The notes: generated from the sequence alone by a model not told the origin. 64,000 nt of DNA from Actinocorallia herbida (GCF_003751225.1 NZ_RJKE01000001.1:4588001-4652000); one strand, 5' to 3'; positions 44,252 through 52,678 are shown, numbered from the stretch's first letter. A program made the numbers and translations.

Positions 44252-45216
44252 GCGTGCAGACCCCACAGGACGACGCGTTCGAACTCACGGTCGCCGAACG
44301 GCACGCCGAGTCCGAGACCGTCGTGTCCCTGACGCTGCGCGACCCCGCCGGCGGGGCACTTCCCGCGTGGTCCCCCGGCGCGCACATCGACCTGCTGCTG
44401 GACGACGGGGCCGTGCGGCAGTACTCGCTGTGCGGGCCGCCCGCGGACGGGACGGCGTGGCGGATCGCGGTGCTGCGCGAGCCCGACGGGCGGGGAGGCT
44501 CCGCCCACGTCCACGACAAGGTCGCGCCGGGCGGCACCCTGCGCGTCCGCGGTCCCCGGAACCATTTCGCCCTGGCGCCGGCGGAGCGCTACCTGTTCGT
44601 CGCCGGAGGCATCGGCATCACCCCGCTGCTCCCGATGGTCCACGAGGCGATCGCACGGGGCGCGGACTGGCGGCTGCTCTACGGCGGGCGCAGCCGGGCC
44701 ACCATGGCGTTCCCGGACGAGCTCACCGCGCTGGCCGCGCACGACCGGCAGGTCCGGATCGTCCCGCAGGACGAGCAGGGCCCGCTCGATCTCGCGGCCT
44801 TCCTCGGCGCACCGGAACCCGGGACCCTCGTCTACTGCTGCGGCCCCGCGGGCCTGCTCGCCGCCGCGCGCGACGCCTGCGCCGCATGGCCCGACGGAGC
44901 CCTGCGCACCGAGAGCTTCACCCCCGTCGAGGCCGCGCGGGCCGGGGACACCGCGTTCGAGGTCGAACTGGGCAGATCCGGCCTGACACTCCAGGTCCCC
45001 GCGGACCGCAGCATCCTGGACACCGTCCTGGAGGCCGGGGTCTCCGTGCTCTACTCGTGCGCCGAGGGGACCTGCGGAACGTGCGAGACCGACGTCCTCG
45101 CCGGAGAACCCGAGCATCGCGACACCGTGCTCACCGATGCGGAGAGGGAGGCGAATCAGACCATGATGATCTGTGTCTCCCGCTGCCGAGGCGACCGGCT
45201 CGTCCTCGATCTCTGA
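44248..45216 (+). CDS. PDR/VanB-type reductase (FMN-NAD-2Fe-2S)
   Basis: A 322-residue electron-transfer protein. The FMN-binding barrel has RQYSLCGPP (~57), the NAD domain LFVAGGIGITPLLPM (~118), and the C-terminal ferredoxin domain the plant-type cluster CAEGTCGTCETDV (~271) with the fourth cysteine in MMICVSRC. It passes electrons from NAD(P)H to the upstream Rieske oxygenase. The GTG start at 44248 has GAGGAGGAG upstream and overlaps the small gene by 4 bp. Confidence 0.92.
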   Translation: MSVQTPQDDAFELTVAERHAESETVVSLTLRDPAGGALPAWSPGAHIDLLLDDGAVRQYSLCGPPADGTAWRIAVLREPDGRGGSAHVHDKVAPGGTLRVRGPRNHFALAPAERYLFVAGGIGITPLLPMVHEAIARGADWRLLYGGRSRATMAFPDELTALAAHDRQVRIVPQDEQGPLDLAAFLGAPEPGTLVYCCGPAGLLAAARDACAAWPDGALRTESFTPVEAARAGDTAFEVELGRSGLTLQVPADRSILDTVLEAGVSVLYSCAEGTCGTCETDVLAGEPEHRDTVLTDAEREANQTMMICVSRCRGDRLVLDL

Positions 45217-45253
45217 CGGCGTGCGGAGCAGAACCGACGAACCAGGAGAAGTC

Positions 45254-45628
45254 ATGGAAGCATCGACTGAGTCCCCCGTTGTGCGGACACGTCCTGGTTC
45301 CGACTGGCTGACCCTCAACGTCTAGACGCCCGACCCGGGGGCCGCCGGCCGGCCCGTCATGGTCTACCTCCACGGCGGCGCCCACCGGTTCGGCACGTCG
45401 GGCGAGTACGACGGCTCCGTGCTCGCGGCGCGCGGCGCCGTCGTGGTGACGGCCGCCCACCGGGTCGGCGCCGAGGGGTACCCCGAGCCCGCCGGAGCCC
45501 CGGCCAACCGGGCGCTGCTCGACCAGATGGCGGCCCCCGCCTACGACCTCCGAACCCGCCCGACCCGCGTCTTCGACGTCCCCGGCGGCATCGCCCCGTA
45601 CCCGTAAGAAGCCTCCCGCCTCCTCTGA
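45254..45628 (+). pseudogene. Carboxylesterase (type B) with two in-frame stops and an internal deletion
   Basis: An intact AGGAG and ATG at 45254 lead to SDWLTLNV, where the family tryptophan of LNVWTPD is replaced by TAG at 45323. The frame continues TPDPGAAGRPVMVYLHGGAH and ANRALLDQM, all characteristic of carboxylesterases, then jumps directly to the C-terminal RPTRVFDVPGGIAPYP, meaning ~300 central residues are missing, including the nucleophile elbow. A second stop (TAA at 45605) interrupts the usual PYP-x-EASR end, and the natural terminus TGA is at 45626. It is certainly inactive. Confidence 0.8.
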
Positions 45629-45733
45629 TCCGACCACCCCATCCCCGTCCTCGACCTCCAGAGGTAGCTCCAGCCGCGCGTTGGGAAATCCACGAGCCCG
45701 TCGAGGCGCCACGAAGGGGGACATAATGATCGC

Positions 45734-46219
45734 GTGGCAAAATCGACCGCTGCATGGGTGGGTGGGATCCTTGGCGTCGCGCTCCTGATCGTCGTGCTCC
45801 TCAATGTGGTGAAGCTCGAGGAGGCCAACCAGCTCGCAGGCGTCGTCGGCAGCATCGCCGCCGTCGTGGGGCTGGCCGTGTCTTTGCGCTCCATGCCGCG
45901 ACGCGGTCACGTGCGAAGGCACGGTTCGGATCTGCAGCCTTTGAGCGTGCAACTGGAAGGTTCACTCCGCTCCGGGGTAGGCGTCTCCACTTTCGTCGAG
46001 TTCGTCAACACCGGAGACGAAGTCGTCTCGATCCACTGGCTCGACACCGAGGGGAACCGGGTCCTGTATCGCCGGCTCGATCCCGGTGAGTCGTATGAAC
46101 AGCAGACTTTCGTCACCCACCCTTGGCTCGTATGCGGCGAGCAAGCGGGTCCCATCGCCATCTTCCAACCGGCCGAAACCAGAGCCCGCGCGCTGATCAC
46201 CTACCGGCGCTCTCATTAA
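45734..46219 (+). CDS. Two-TM protein with von Hippel-Lindau beta-like domain
   Basis: A 161-residue protein from GTG 45734. Two hydrophobic segments (about 8-27 and 34-51) are followed by a basic linker (PRRGHVRRHG). Residues ~83-147 resemble the VHL beta domain: FVEFVN, HWLDTEG, LYRRLDPGESYEQQTFVTHP and WLV. The human hydroxyproline-pocket residues W88, Y98, S111, H115 and W117 align without gaps to W102, Y112, T125, H129 and W131. Bacterial VHL-domain proteins exist but are uncharacterised. There is no elongin-binding alpha domain. It precedes an OsmC gene by 10 bp. Confidence 0.72.
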   Translation: MAKSTAAWVGGILGVALLIVVLLNVVKLEEANQLAGVVGSIAAVVGLAVSLRSMPRRGHVRRHGSDLQPLSVQLEGSLRSGVGVSTFVEFVNTGDEVVSIHWLDTEGNRVLYRRLDPGESYEQQTFVTHPWLVCGEQAGPIAIFQPAETRARALITYRRSH

Positions 46220-46229
46220 GGTCGTGGTC

Positions 46230-46709
46230 ATGACTCAGACCCACGCGTACGACGTCACGGTGGAATGGACGGGCGATCTCGGCACGGGCACGGACGGCTA
46301 CCGCTCGTTCAGCCGGGATCATGAGCTGCTCGGAGAGGGCAAGACGGCGATCGCCGCGTCGTCGGATCCGGCGTTCCGGGGCGACCCCGCGCGGTGGAAT
46401 CCGGAGGAGCTGCTGGTGGCCTCGGTCGCCCAGTGCCACATGCTCTGGTACCTGCATCTGTGCGCCACCGGCGGCGTGGTCGTCACCGGGTACGAGGACC
46501 ACGCCCACGGCGTCATGACCATGGACGAGGCCGGCGGCGGAGGCCAGATCACCGAGGTCGTGCTGCACCCGGAGGTGACCGTCACGGACGCCTCGATGGT
46601 GGAGAAGGCGACCGCGCTGCACGGCGAGATCCACGCCGTCTGCTTCATCGCCCGCTCGGTGAACTTCCCGATCACCCATCGGCCGACCATTCGAGTCCAT
46701 CCGAACTGA
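46230..46709 (+). CDS. OsmC/Ohr-family protein
   Basis: A 159-residue protein from ATG 46230 (a GTG at 46224 is also in frame). The two redox cysteines of the family occur in SVAQCHMLWYL (~70) and EIHAVCFIARSV (~136), with the usual NPEELLVAS loop before the first. Such proteins reduce organic hydroperoxides as homodimers with the active sites shared between subunits. It starts immediately after the VHL-like gene, so the two are probably one transcript, hinting at an oxidative or hydroxylation context (inference). Confidence 0.85.
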   Translation: MTQTHAYDVTVEWTGDLGTGTDGYRSFSRDHELLGEGKTAIAASSDPAFRGDPARWNPEELLVASVAQCHMLWYLHLCATGGVVVTGYEDHAHGVMTMDEAGGGGQITEVVLHPEVTVTDASMVEKATALHGEIHAVCFIARSVNFPITHRPTIRVHPN

Positions 46710-46725
46710 ACGCGGCAGGAGGGCG

Positions 46726-47085
46726 TCAGGGTGGGCTGAATCTTCCGCCCTCGCCCGATGCCAGTGGTCCGGGAAGGCTCCCGACGACCTGGGTGACCGC
46801 GGAGACCAGCCCTCCGACCGGTGCGAGAAGGCCGCCCAGGGGCGAGGACCGGTCGGGATCCGCCACGTGGTCCGGCATCGGCCGGGGCTTGGGCCGCTTC
46901 TTCGTGGGGGTCACGATGGGTGCGGGCCGCTGAGCGCCGGTCCCCGAGTTCCCGCCGCGGGGCCGCACCGGGCTCGCAGCACGGTCGTCCGCTCCCATGC
47001 CCGCCGCGAGGCCGACGGCGGCGAGCGGAGAGCCCAGGGCCGCCAGCAGCGCGATGCGCGTGGCAACGGTACGTGTCCCGGCCAC
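46726..47085 (-). CDS. Small secreted or membrane-anchored protein of unknown function
   Basis: About 119 residues from a GTG at 47085 (an AAAGGGTG lies upstream; a TTG at 47124 is also in frame). The first ~30 residues look like a signal peptide (TRIALLAALGSPLAAVGLAAG). The mature part is proline/glycine-rich with a basic PTKKRPKPRPMP stretch and a weakly hydrophobic GGLLAPVGGLVSAVTQVVG, which may be a second anchor. No known family. It converges on the OsmC gene. Confidence 0.5.
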   Translation of the reverse strand: MAGTRTVATRIALLAALGSPLAAVGLAAGMGADDRAASPVRPRGGNSGTGAQRPAPIVTPTKKRPKPRPMPDHVADPDRSSPLGGLLAPVGGLVSAVTQVVGSLPGPLASGEGGRFSPP

Positions 47086-47331
47086 CGCCCACACCCTTTC
47101 AAGACCGACACGGTGAGCACTCAACGTATCGGAATGATCACCCCGTGCGGCCCGTGCCGGGTGGCGTGTCGAGCGGTCCCGGAGACCGCCGCCCTCGGAG
47201 CGCAGCGCGCTCAGGCCCGATCAGCTCGCCGGCGAGAGCCCGCTGGACGGGGAAGGCACCGGGGGTCTGCCTTCATGAACGCGCTGCGGTCCCCCGTTCC
47301 GCACCCTGGGCCCGCTCCTATGCCCCGCCCG

Positions 47332-47976
47332 CTACTCGGCCGGGCGGGTGGCGAGGAGGGCGGCTATCTGGGCCGCGAGGGGGGCGGCCAAGGGGTCCTT
47401 GTAGAGGAGGGCGGACCAGGTTCTGATCGCGTCGGCGACGAGGATCTGGGCGATACGGGCGGCCTGTGCGAGGTCGGTGGCCTGGGGGAGTTTTCCGTCG
47501 CGTTGCGCCTGTTCGAAGGGCTCCAGGAAGAGGAAGGTGAGGCCGGCTTCCGCGGCGCCTTCGGCCAGGGCACGGCGTTCCATCCGATAGGTCTCGATGA
47601 CGGCTTCGAAGACGAGGTCCGGCGGGAAGCGGCGCATCCCCTGCTCCAGGACCCCGATGACGGCCTCGACGAGGTCGAGCAGTTCGTACGGGCGCGAGGC
47701 GACGGACCGGGCGGCAAGGTGGGCGTCCCGCATCGTGAAGATCTCGATCTCCATGAGGACGTCTTCCTTGCGGGCGAAGTAGACGTAGAACAGCGCTTTG
47801 GAGACCCCGGCCGCCTTGCAGATGTCGGTCACGGTCGTCTCGGCGAATCCCTTGGTGCGCCACAGGGCCAGCGCCCCCTGGACGATCGCGTCCCAGCTGG
47901 CGTGGGACCGTGCCCGCACCGGGACCGCCCTTCCCTGACCATGGTCATTTCTCTGGCCGTCCGGTCCTCGCACCAT
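47332..47976 (-). CDS. TetR-family regulator (divergent from the COX-III/IV operon)
   Basis: A 214-residue regulator. The HTH is LWRTKGFAETTVTDICKAAG followed by VSKALFYVYFARKEDVLMEI. The remainder is the helical ligand/dimer domain. The start at 47976 (MVRGPDGQRN) is chosen over 48030, which would reach into the intergenic operator-like repeat. It is 123 bp from the divergent operon start and most likely represses it. Confidence 0.86.
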   Translation of the reverse strand: MVRGPDGQRNDHGQGRAVPVRARSHASWDAIVQGALALWRTKGFAETTVTDICKAAGVSKALFYVYFARKEDVLMEIEIFTMRDAHLAARSVASRPYELLDLVEAVIGVLEQGMRRFPPDLVFEAVIETYRMERRALAEGAAEAGLTFLFLEPFEQAQRDGKLPQATDLAQAARIAQILVADAIRTWSALLYKDPLAAPLAAQIAALLATRPAE

Positions 47977-48028
47977 GCCACCGGATTCTAGCGCACGAAG
48001 ATTATTGACCACCGTCAGGAAACGTTGC

Positions 48029-48050
48029 ATGCTTCGGGCACGACAAGCAT
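48029..48050. promoter_or_regulatory. Candidate TetR operator and promoter between 47976 and 48100
   Basis: ATGCTT (48029-48034) and AAGCAT (48045-48050) are inverted around 10 bp. A TTGACC at 48005 could be a -35 for the rightward operon. The symmetry is modest, so the assignment is tentative. Confidence 0.4.
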
Positions 48051-48099
48051 CCTCACGTATGAGGAGAACGAGATTTTCGTCCGAAGAGATGAGGAATCA

Positions 48100-48834
48100 A
48101 TGCAGGTCCTCACCGAGAACGCGGAGTCGTCGGCCTCGGGTCTGCGGGCCCAGCAGGTGGTCCTGTGGTCCGCGCCCGTGCTCGCGCTCGTCCTGCTCGT
48201 GCTGTTCGTCGCCTTCCCCGGCTTCTTCCCGCCCATGTCGCCGGAGATGAGCGCGGCCGAGGTCGGGCGGTTCTACCGGGACAACACGCCGCTGATCCGG
48301 TTCGGCATGGTCGGCTTCAACCTGTTCGGCATCCTGATCGTCCCGTTCTTCCTGCTGATCATGGTGCAGATGCAGCGGATGCGAAGCGAAAGCCACATCT
48401 ACGCCTTCTCCTACCTCACCGCCGTCGTGGCGGGGGCGACCCTGTTCGCGCTGTCGAACATCTTCTTCGCCGTCGCCGCGTTCCGGCCCGACCGGGGCGA
48501 TGAGCTGATCCAGGTGCTCAACGACCTCGCCTGGATCGTCTTCATCGCGCCGATCGGCATGCTCGTCGCCCAGTTCGGGCTGCTGGCCCTGGCCGTCTAC
48601 GCCGACGACCGCCGCGCGCCCGTCTTCCCCCGCTGGGTGGGGCACTACGCGTTTCTGACCGCGCTGGCCATGGTGCCGTCCGCTGGTGCCGCGGTGTTCC
48701 ACGACGGTCCGCTGGCCTGGGACGGGTTCGTGTCGTTCTGGCTGCGCAACGGCGCCTTCGCGTTCTTCGCCGCGGTGATGTTCTTCGTCCTGCGCACCGC
48801 CCTGCGGCGCCAGGCCGAGGAGGCGAAGTCGTGA
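48100..48834 (+). CDS. Integral membrane protein A of the COX-III/IV operon
   Basis: A 244-residue protein with about six membrane segments (for example VVLWSAPVLALVLLVLFVAF, LFGILIVPFFLLIMVQM, FFAAVMFFVLRTAL). A periplasmic-type loop FPPMSPEMSAAEVGRFYRDN follows helix 1. No catalytic motif is recognised. Its layout (helix 1, PP-rich loop, acidic amphipathic helix, then an aromatic-rich core) is repeated in the next gene, so the two look like diverged sisters. The end overlaps the next start (GTGA). Confidence 0.75.
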   Translation: MQVLTENAESSASGLRAQQVVLWSAPVLALVLLVLFVAFPGFFPPMSPEMSAAEVGRFYRDNTPLIRFGMVGFNLFGILIVPFFLLIMVQMQRMRSESHIYAFSYLTAVVAGATLFALSNIFFAVAAFRPDRGDELIQVLNDLAWIVFIAPIGMLVAQFGLLALAVYADDRRAPVFPRWVGHYAFLTALAMVPSAGAAVFHDGPLAWDGFVSFWLRNGAFAFFAAVMFFVLRTALRRQAEEAKS

Positions 48835-49601
48835 CGGACACGGCCACCGAGGACGGCACCAGCGCATCCGAGACGCCGAAACGGGCGGGGAAACGGGAGG
48901 TCTGGTTCTTCTACTGGGCGTTCACCGTCTTCTACACCGCCCTGTCGGTGGGGATCTGCCTGCTCGGACGGGCCACCCCGCCGCCCCGTCCCGACGTCAC
49001 CGCCCTCCAGGCCGCGGCCTGGTTCGACAAGCACGAACCGGGCATCCAGGCCGGCTTCACGTTCCTCCTGGTGATCGCGGGAGGCGCCGCCATCTCGAAC
49101 GGCATCATCGGCTACTTCATGAAGCGCATGTCGTCAGGCGGGATGCTCGCCTACGCCTACATCGCCACCATGGGCGTGGGCGCGATCCCGGGATTCCAGG
49201 TGCTGCTGGTCTGCTGGCTCACCGCGACCTTCCGCCCCGACCGCTCCCCGGACACCCTGTACCTGCTCTACGACCTGGGCATGCTGTCCTACAACGGGTC
49301 CCTCGGCTGCTTCACCGCCGCGTACACCGTGCTCGCCGTCGCCATCTTCTATGACAAGAACCGCATCTTCCCCAAGTGGTTCGCTTACGTCACCATCTGG
49401 CAGATCGTCACCGAACTCATTGCTTCCCAGATGTGGCTGCACCATTCCGGCGCCTTCGCATGGAACGGGATGATCACCCTCTACCTCGCCGTCGTCATCT
49501 TCGGCGTGTGGGTCGTCTGCCTCCTGGCCCTCCTCCGCCACGCGGCCGGCCGGGAGACGGCGGACACCCCCGCCCTCTACGAGCCGAAGGGCACCCGATG
49601 A
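48831..49601 (+). CDS. Integral membrane protein B, sister of the preceding gene
   Basis: A 256-residue protein with about six hydrophobic segments (VWFFYWAFTVFYTALSVGIC, FLLVIAGGAAISNGIIGYF, AYTVLAVAIFYDKNRIFPKW). Loop RATPPPRPDVTALQAAAWFD parallels the PP-x-xS-AAEV loop of the upstream protein, and FFAVAAFRPDRG there parallels CWLTATFRPDRSPD here. Start is GTG with stop/start overlap. No recognised domain. Proximity to oxidase subunits suggests a membrane redox or assembly function (inference). Confidence 0.75.
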   Translation: MTDTATEDGTSASETPKRAGKREVWFFYWAFTVFYTALSVGICLLGRATPPPRPDVTALQAAAWFDKHEPGIQAGFTFLLVIAGGAAISNGIIGYFMKRMSSGGMLAYAYIATMGVGAIPGFQVLLVCWLTATFRPDRSPDTLYLLYDLGMLSYNGSLGCFTAAYTVLAVAIFYDKNRIFPKWFAYVTIWQIVTELIASQMWLHHSGAFAWNGMITLYLAVVIFGVWVVCLLALLRHAAGRETADTPALYEPKGTR

Positions 49602-50176
49602 GCACTGCGGCCACCCGTCCGCGCCCGGCCGAGCGGCGACTGCCCGGCGACGTCGACATGTGGGTGATGGTCCTCGGCGACCTGTTCTTCTTCGGCTGCT
49701 ACTTCGTCACCTACATGGTGTTCCGTGCGCAGTCCGTCGACGAGTTCACCGCGGCCCAACGGCATCTGAACGTCGGCATCGGCGTCGTCAACACCGTGGT
49801 GCTGCTGACGAGCTCGCTGTTCGCGGCCCTGGCCGTCATCGCGGTCCGGGAGGGGGAGCCGCGGCACGCCCGGCGGCTGCTCCTGGCGACCGGCGCGTGC
49901 GGGGTGCTGTTCACCCTGGTCAAGGTGTACGAGTGGCAGGCGAAGATCGGCCAGGGCCACACGATGTCGGACGAGTTCTTCAGCTTCTACTACGTCCTGA
50001 CCGGCGTCCACCTCGCCCATCTCGCGCTCGGCCTGCTCATCCTCGGCGTCGCCTTCCGCGAACTGGGCCCGCTGCGCGCGCGGAGGGCCACGATCGTCGA
50101 GCAGGGCGTCCTGTTCTGGCACATGATCGACCTGCTCTGGGTCGTCATCTTCGCCCTCCTCTACCTGATGAGGTGA
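49598..50176 (+). CDS. Cytochrome c oxidase subunit III-like (NorE-type) protein
   Basis: A 192-residue five-helix protein. It lacks the first two helices of classical COX III, as NorE-type proteins do. LPGDVDMWVMVLGDLFFFGC, the helix end FFSFYYVLTGVHLAHLALGL and VEQGVLFWHMIDLLWVVIFA (His and Glu in the family positions) are diagnostic. It normally partners a heme-copper oxidase or NO reductase subunit I, but no such gene is within this window. The start overlaps the previous stop (ATGA). Confidence 0.88.
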   Translation: MSTAATRPRPAERRLPGDVDMWVMVLGDLFFFGCYFVTYMVFRAQSVDEFTAAQRHLNVGIGVVNTVVLLTSSLFAALAVIAVREGEPRHARRLLLATGACGVLFTLVKVYEWQAKIGQGHTMSDEFFSFYYVLTGVHLAHLALGLLILGVAFRELGPLRARRATIVEQGVLFWHMIDLLWVVIFALLYLMR

Positions 50177-50472
50177 CCGTGACCGAGCCCTCCACTCCCC
50201 CGCACCGCGACAAACGGGCCGTTCTGTCCGCCTGGGCCGTCCTGTCCGCCGCGACCGTCCTCGCCTGGCTTCTCACTCCCGGCGAGTCCCAGTCCGCCAC
50301 GACCGTGGGCAACGAACTCGTCGCCGCCATCGTCGTCCTCGGCGCCGTCAAGAGCCGCCTGATCATCCGCTACTTCATGGAGGTCCGCCACGCCCCCCGC
50401 CGGCTCCGGCACGCGACGGACGCCTGGCTGATCGTCCTCTGGCTCACACTCCTGACCATCTACCTCATCTGA
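50173..50472 (+). CDS. Prokaryotic cytochrome oxidase subunit IV-like (NorF-type) protein
   Basis: A 99-residue protein with three helices: AVLSAWAVLSAATVLAWLLT, NELVAAIVVLGAVKSRLIIR and the last WLIVLWLTLLTIYLI. The motif KSRLIIRYFMEVRHAP is the family signature that links helices two and three. A GTG overlaps the previous stop; a second GTG at 50179 is also possible. It is last in the four-gene operon, followed by a strong hairpin. Confidence 0.85.
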   Translation: MTVTEPSTPPHRDKRAVLSAWAVLSAATVLAWLLTPGESQSATTVGNELVAAIVVLGAVKSRLIIRYFMEVRHAPRRLRHATDAWLIVLWLTLLTIYLI

Positions 50473-50522
50473 TCCCCCGACGTTCGGGCACCGCGATCCG
50501 GTACGAACGACGAACGGCCGGC

Positions 50523-50570
50523 GTGAGGCGATACGTGCCCGCCCGAGCGGAGGGACACGTATCGCCTCAC
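50523..50570 (+). terminator. 15-bp perfect hairpin after the oxidase-subunit operon
   Basis: GTGAGGCGATACGTG at 50523-50537 pairs completely with 50556-50570 around an 18-nt loop, ~50 bp past the COX-IV-like stop. No T-tract. A terminator is most likely, but the unusual loop length leaves a protein-binding or transposon-relic origin open. Confidence 0.6.
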
Positions 50571-50855
50571 TTGTCGCGCTGGACGGCGAGAAGCTCGTCG
50601 ATCTTCCGGTGCAGTCCCGCCGCCTGCCTGCCCGGACTCGCAGCCGCACCGGCCCCTCACCGAGCCGAGACAACGCAAGGGGCCGAACGCGTCCGTGACC
50701 GCGTCGCGCGGATCGGACGCGAACACGGCCTCTGCGCTGCACGACCTGACCTGAGCCCTGCCCTCGTGCGGGGCACTCGCACGTTCGGTGCTCCCCGCGC
50801 GGGCGGGGGCGTCCTGGCGGGTCCCCTGATCTCCGGTCGTGAGGTGGACGGGTTC

Positions 50856-50887
50856 GGCCCGCCCTCGGGGTTCGGGGAGGGCGGGCC
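50856..50887 (-). terminator. 11-bp GC hairpin after the GH3 gene
   Basis: GGCCCGCCCTC and GAGGGCGGGCC (50856-50866 and 50877-50887) enclose a 10-nt loop, starting 8 bp downstream of the GH3 stop. Good candidate terminator for the glycosidase transcript. Confidence 0.65.
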
Positions 50888-50894
50888 TCTGCGG

Positions 50895-52640
50895 TCAGGC
50901 GGTGGGTGGGTAGGTCAGGCCGGTTCCGTAGGAGAACAGGGGGTCGGCGGTGTTGAAGGGGGTGTCGGGGTGGCTGGCTTCTACGGCGGCCATGGAGGAG
51001 GGGAGGTCGAAGGGGAGGGTCCCGGTGGGGGCGGCGTTGCCGAAGAGGACTTGGAGGAAGGCTTCGTCGGTGGAGCCGAAGTTGACGGTGAGGGCGGCGG
51101 CGTGGGGGGCGATTTCGGTGAGGATGGCGGGGCGGTCGAGGTAGACGTCGACGATGGTGGGGACGGTTCGGCAGATGGTGGTGATGCGCGTGATTTCGGA
51201 CGTCGGGAAGTCCAGGGAGCCCGCGTGGAAGAAGGATTCGATGGTGCCCGGTTCGCCTCGCTCCTCGAAGGGAGCGGAGAGGCGGAGGATGGCGATGTCG
51301 GCTTGCTCCGGGGAGTCCACTGGTTCGGCGCGGGTGGCCAGAGCGGAGGCGGAGAGTCCCTCGGCGTAGACGCGGAGGGGGTCGGCGGCGGTCAGGGGCA
51401 GGTGGGCGGGGCCGTCGTCGTTCTTGAGCAGGACGTGGGCCGCGGCCTGGGCGGCCAGGCCCTCGGCGCGGGCCTCCGGGGTGCCGACCAGGGAGTCGGC
51501 GCGGTCGGCGTCGACGAAGGGGTCGTCGAAGAGGCCCAGGCGGAACTTCTCGCGCAGCAGGCGCCGCAGGGAGACGTCCAGGCGGCCTTCCTCGACGCGG
51601 CCGGCGCGCACCAGGTCGACCAGGACCTGGGGCCGGAACTCGCCGCCGAACTGGTCGACGCCCGCGTCCAGGGACTTGATCATCCGCTCCTCGTAGCCGA
51701 GGTGCTCCACGCCCCAGCAGGTGTTGGACAGGATGCCCCAGTCGGTGCAGACGATGCCGTCGTAGCCGAGGCGCTCGCGCAGCAGGCCGGTGATGACGCC
51801 CTTGTTGAAGCCGAAGCCGACCTCCTCGTACTCGGTCCCGACGGGCATGCCGTAGTACGGCATCATCTGGGCGACTCCGGCGTCGATGACGGCCTGGAAC
51901 GGCTCAAGGTGGAGGTCGAACTTCCCGCCCGGGTAGACCTGCTCGCGGCCGTAAGCGAAGTGCGGGTCTTCGCCGTCCTTCTGCGGGCCGCCGCCCGGGA
52001 AGTGCTTGGCCATCGCCGACACCGACTCCGGCCCGACCTCCTCGCCTTGAAGCCCGCGCACGTAGGCGACGGCGAGTTCGGAGGTGGTCTTGGCGTCCTC
52101 GCCGAAGGTGGCGCTGCCGCGAGCCCAGCGGGGCTCGGTCGTCAGGTCGATCTGGGGGTGCAGCGCGACGCGGATCCCGACGGCCAGGTACTCCCGGCGG
52201 ACGACGTCGGCCCAGCGGTGGGCGAGCTCGGCGGAGCCGATCGCGGCGAAGCCGAGCGCCTCGGGCCACTGCGAGAACGGGCCCGCGAGCAGGGCCGTGG
52301 CGGGATTGTTGGTGAAGGAGTGCCGGGGGTCGCTGGAGATCGTGACCGGGATGCCGAGCGGGTGTTCCCTGGCCGTCCGCTGGACGGTGTTGTGCCACTC
52401 GGCGATCTCGCGGGCGGATTTCGCCCAGAGGATGTTGAAGTGGTTGATCCGCCGGTCCAGCAGGCTGCGCATCGACGGCATGTTGAACATGCCGGGCTCG
52501 TCGAGGTCGCCGACCACGGACATCGGCTGGAACATCAGGCCCGCCTTGTCCTCCAGCGTCATCCGGGACAGCAGGTCCTCCGTCCGCTGCTCGACGCTCA
52601 GCGCCGGGTCCTGGTAGGGGAAGCGGGGTGCGGTGGTCAT
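50895..52640 (-). CDS. Glycoside hydrolase family 3 (beta-glucosidase-like)
   Basis: A 581-residue enzyme with the GH3 (beta/alpha)8 domain followed by an alpha/beta sandwich. The KHFPGGG motif at ~210 and the catalytic nucleophile in GIVCTDWGIL (~302) are diagnostic. SSDPRHSF and RWARGSATFGED line the active site. No signal peptide, so sugar conjugates are probably cleaved inside the cell after uptake by the adjacent MFS carrier. The start at 52640 (MTTAPRFPYQ) leaves 38 bp to the MFS stop; the pair reads in one direction. Confidence 0.92.
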   Translation of the reverse strand: MTTAPRFPYQDPALSVEQRTEDLLSRMTLEDKAGLMFQPMSVVGDLDEPGMFNMPSMRSLLDRRINHFNILWAKSAREIAEWHNTVQRTAREHPLGIPVTISSDPRHSFTNNPATALLAGPFSQWPEALGFAAIGSAELAHRWADVVRREYLAVGIRVALHPQIDLTTEPRWARGSATFGEDAKTTSELAVAYVRGLQGEEVGPESVSAMAKHFPGGGPQKDGEDPHFAYGREQVYPGGKFDLHLEPFQAVIDAGVAQMMPYYGMPVGTEYEEVGFGFNKGVITGLLRERLGYDGIVCTDWGILSNTCWGVEHLGYEERMIKSLDAGVDQFGGEFRPQVLVDLVRAGRVEEGRLDVSLRRLLREKFRLGLFDDPFVDADRADSLVGTPEARAEGLAAQAAAHVLLKNDDGPAHLPLTAADPLRVYAEGLSASALATRAEPVDSPEQADIAILRLSAPFEERGEPGTIESFFHAGSLDFPTSEITRITTICRTVPTIVDVYLDRPAILTEIAPHAAALTVNFGSTDEAFLQVLFGNAAPTGTLPFDLPSSMAAVEASHPDTPFNTADPLFSYGTGLTYPPTA

Positions 52641-52678
52641 GTGGGCGATTCGCCTTTCTTGCGACGTTCGAGAGCGGG

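Larger units (their letters stand above)
50473..50894. other. Intergenic stretch with two hairpins between convergent units
   Basis: About 420 bp lie between the COX-IV-like stop and the GH3 stop. Apart from the hairpins at 50523-50570 and 50856-50887, I see no ORF with start signals or family resemblance. Confidence 0.5.
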
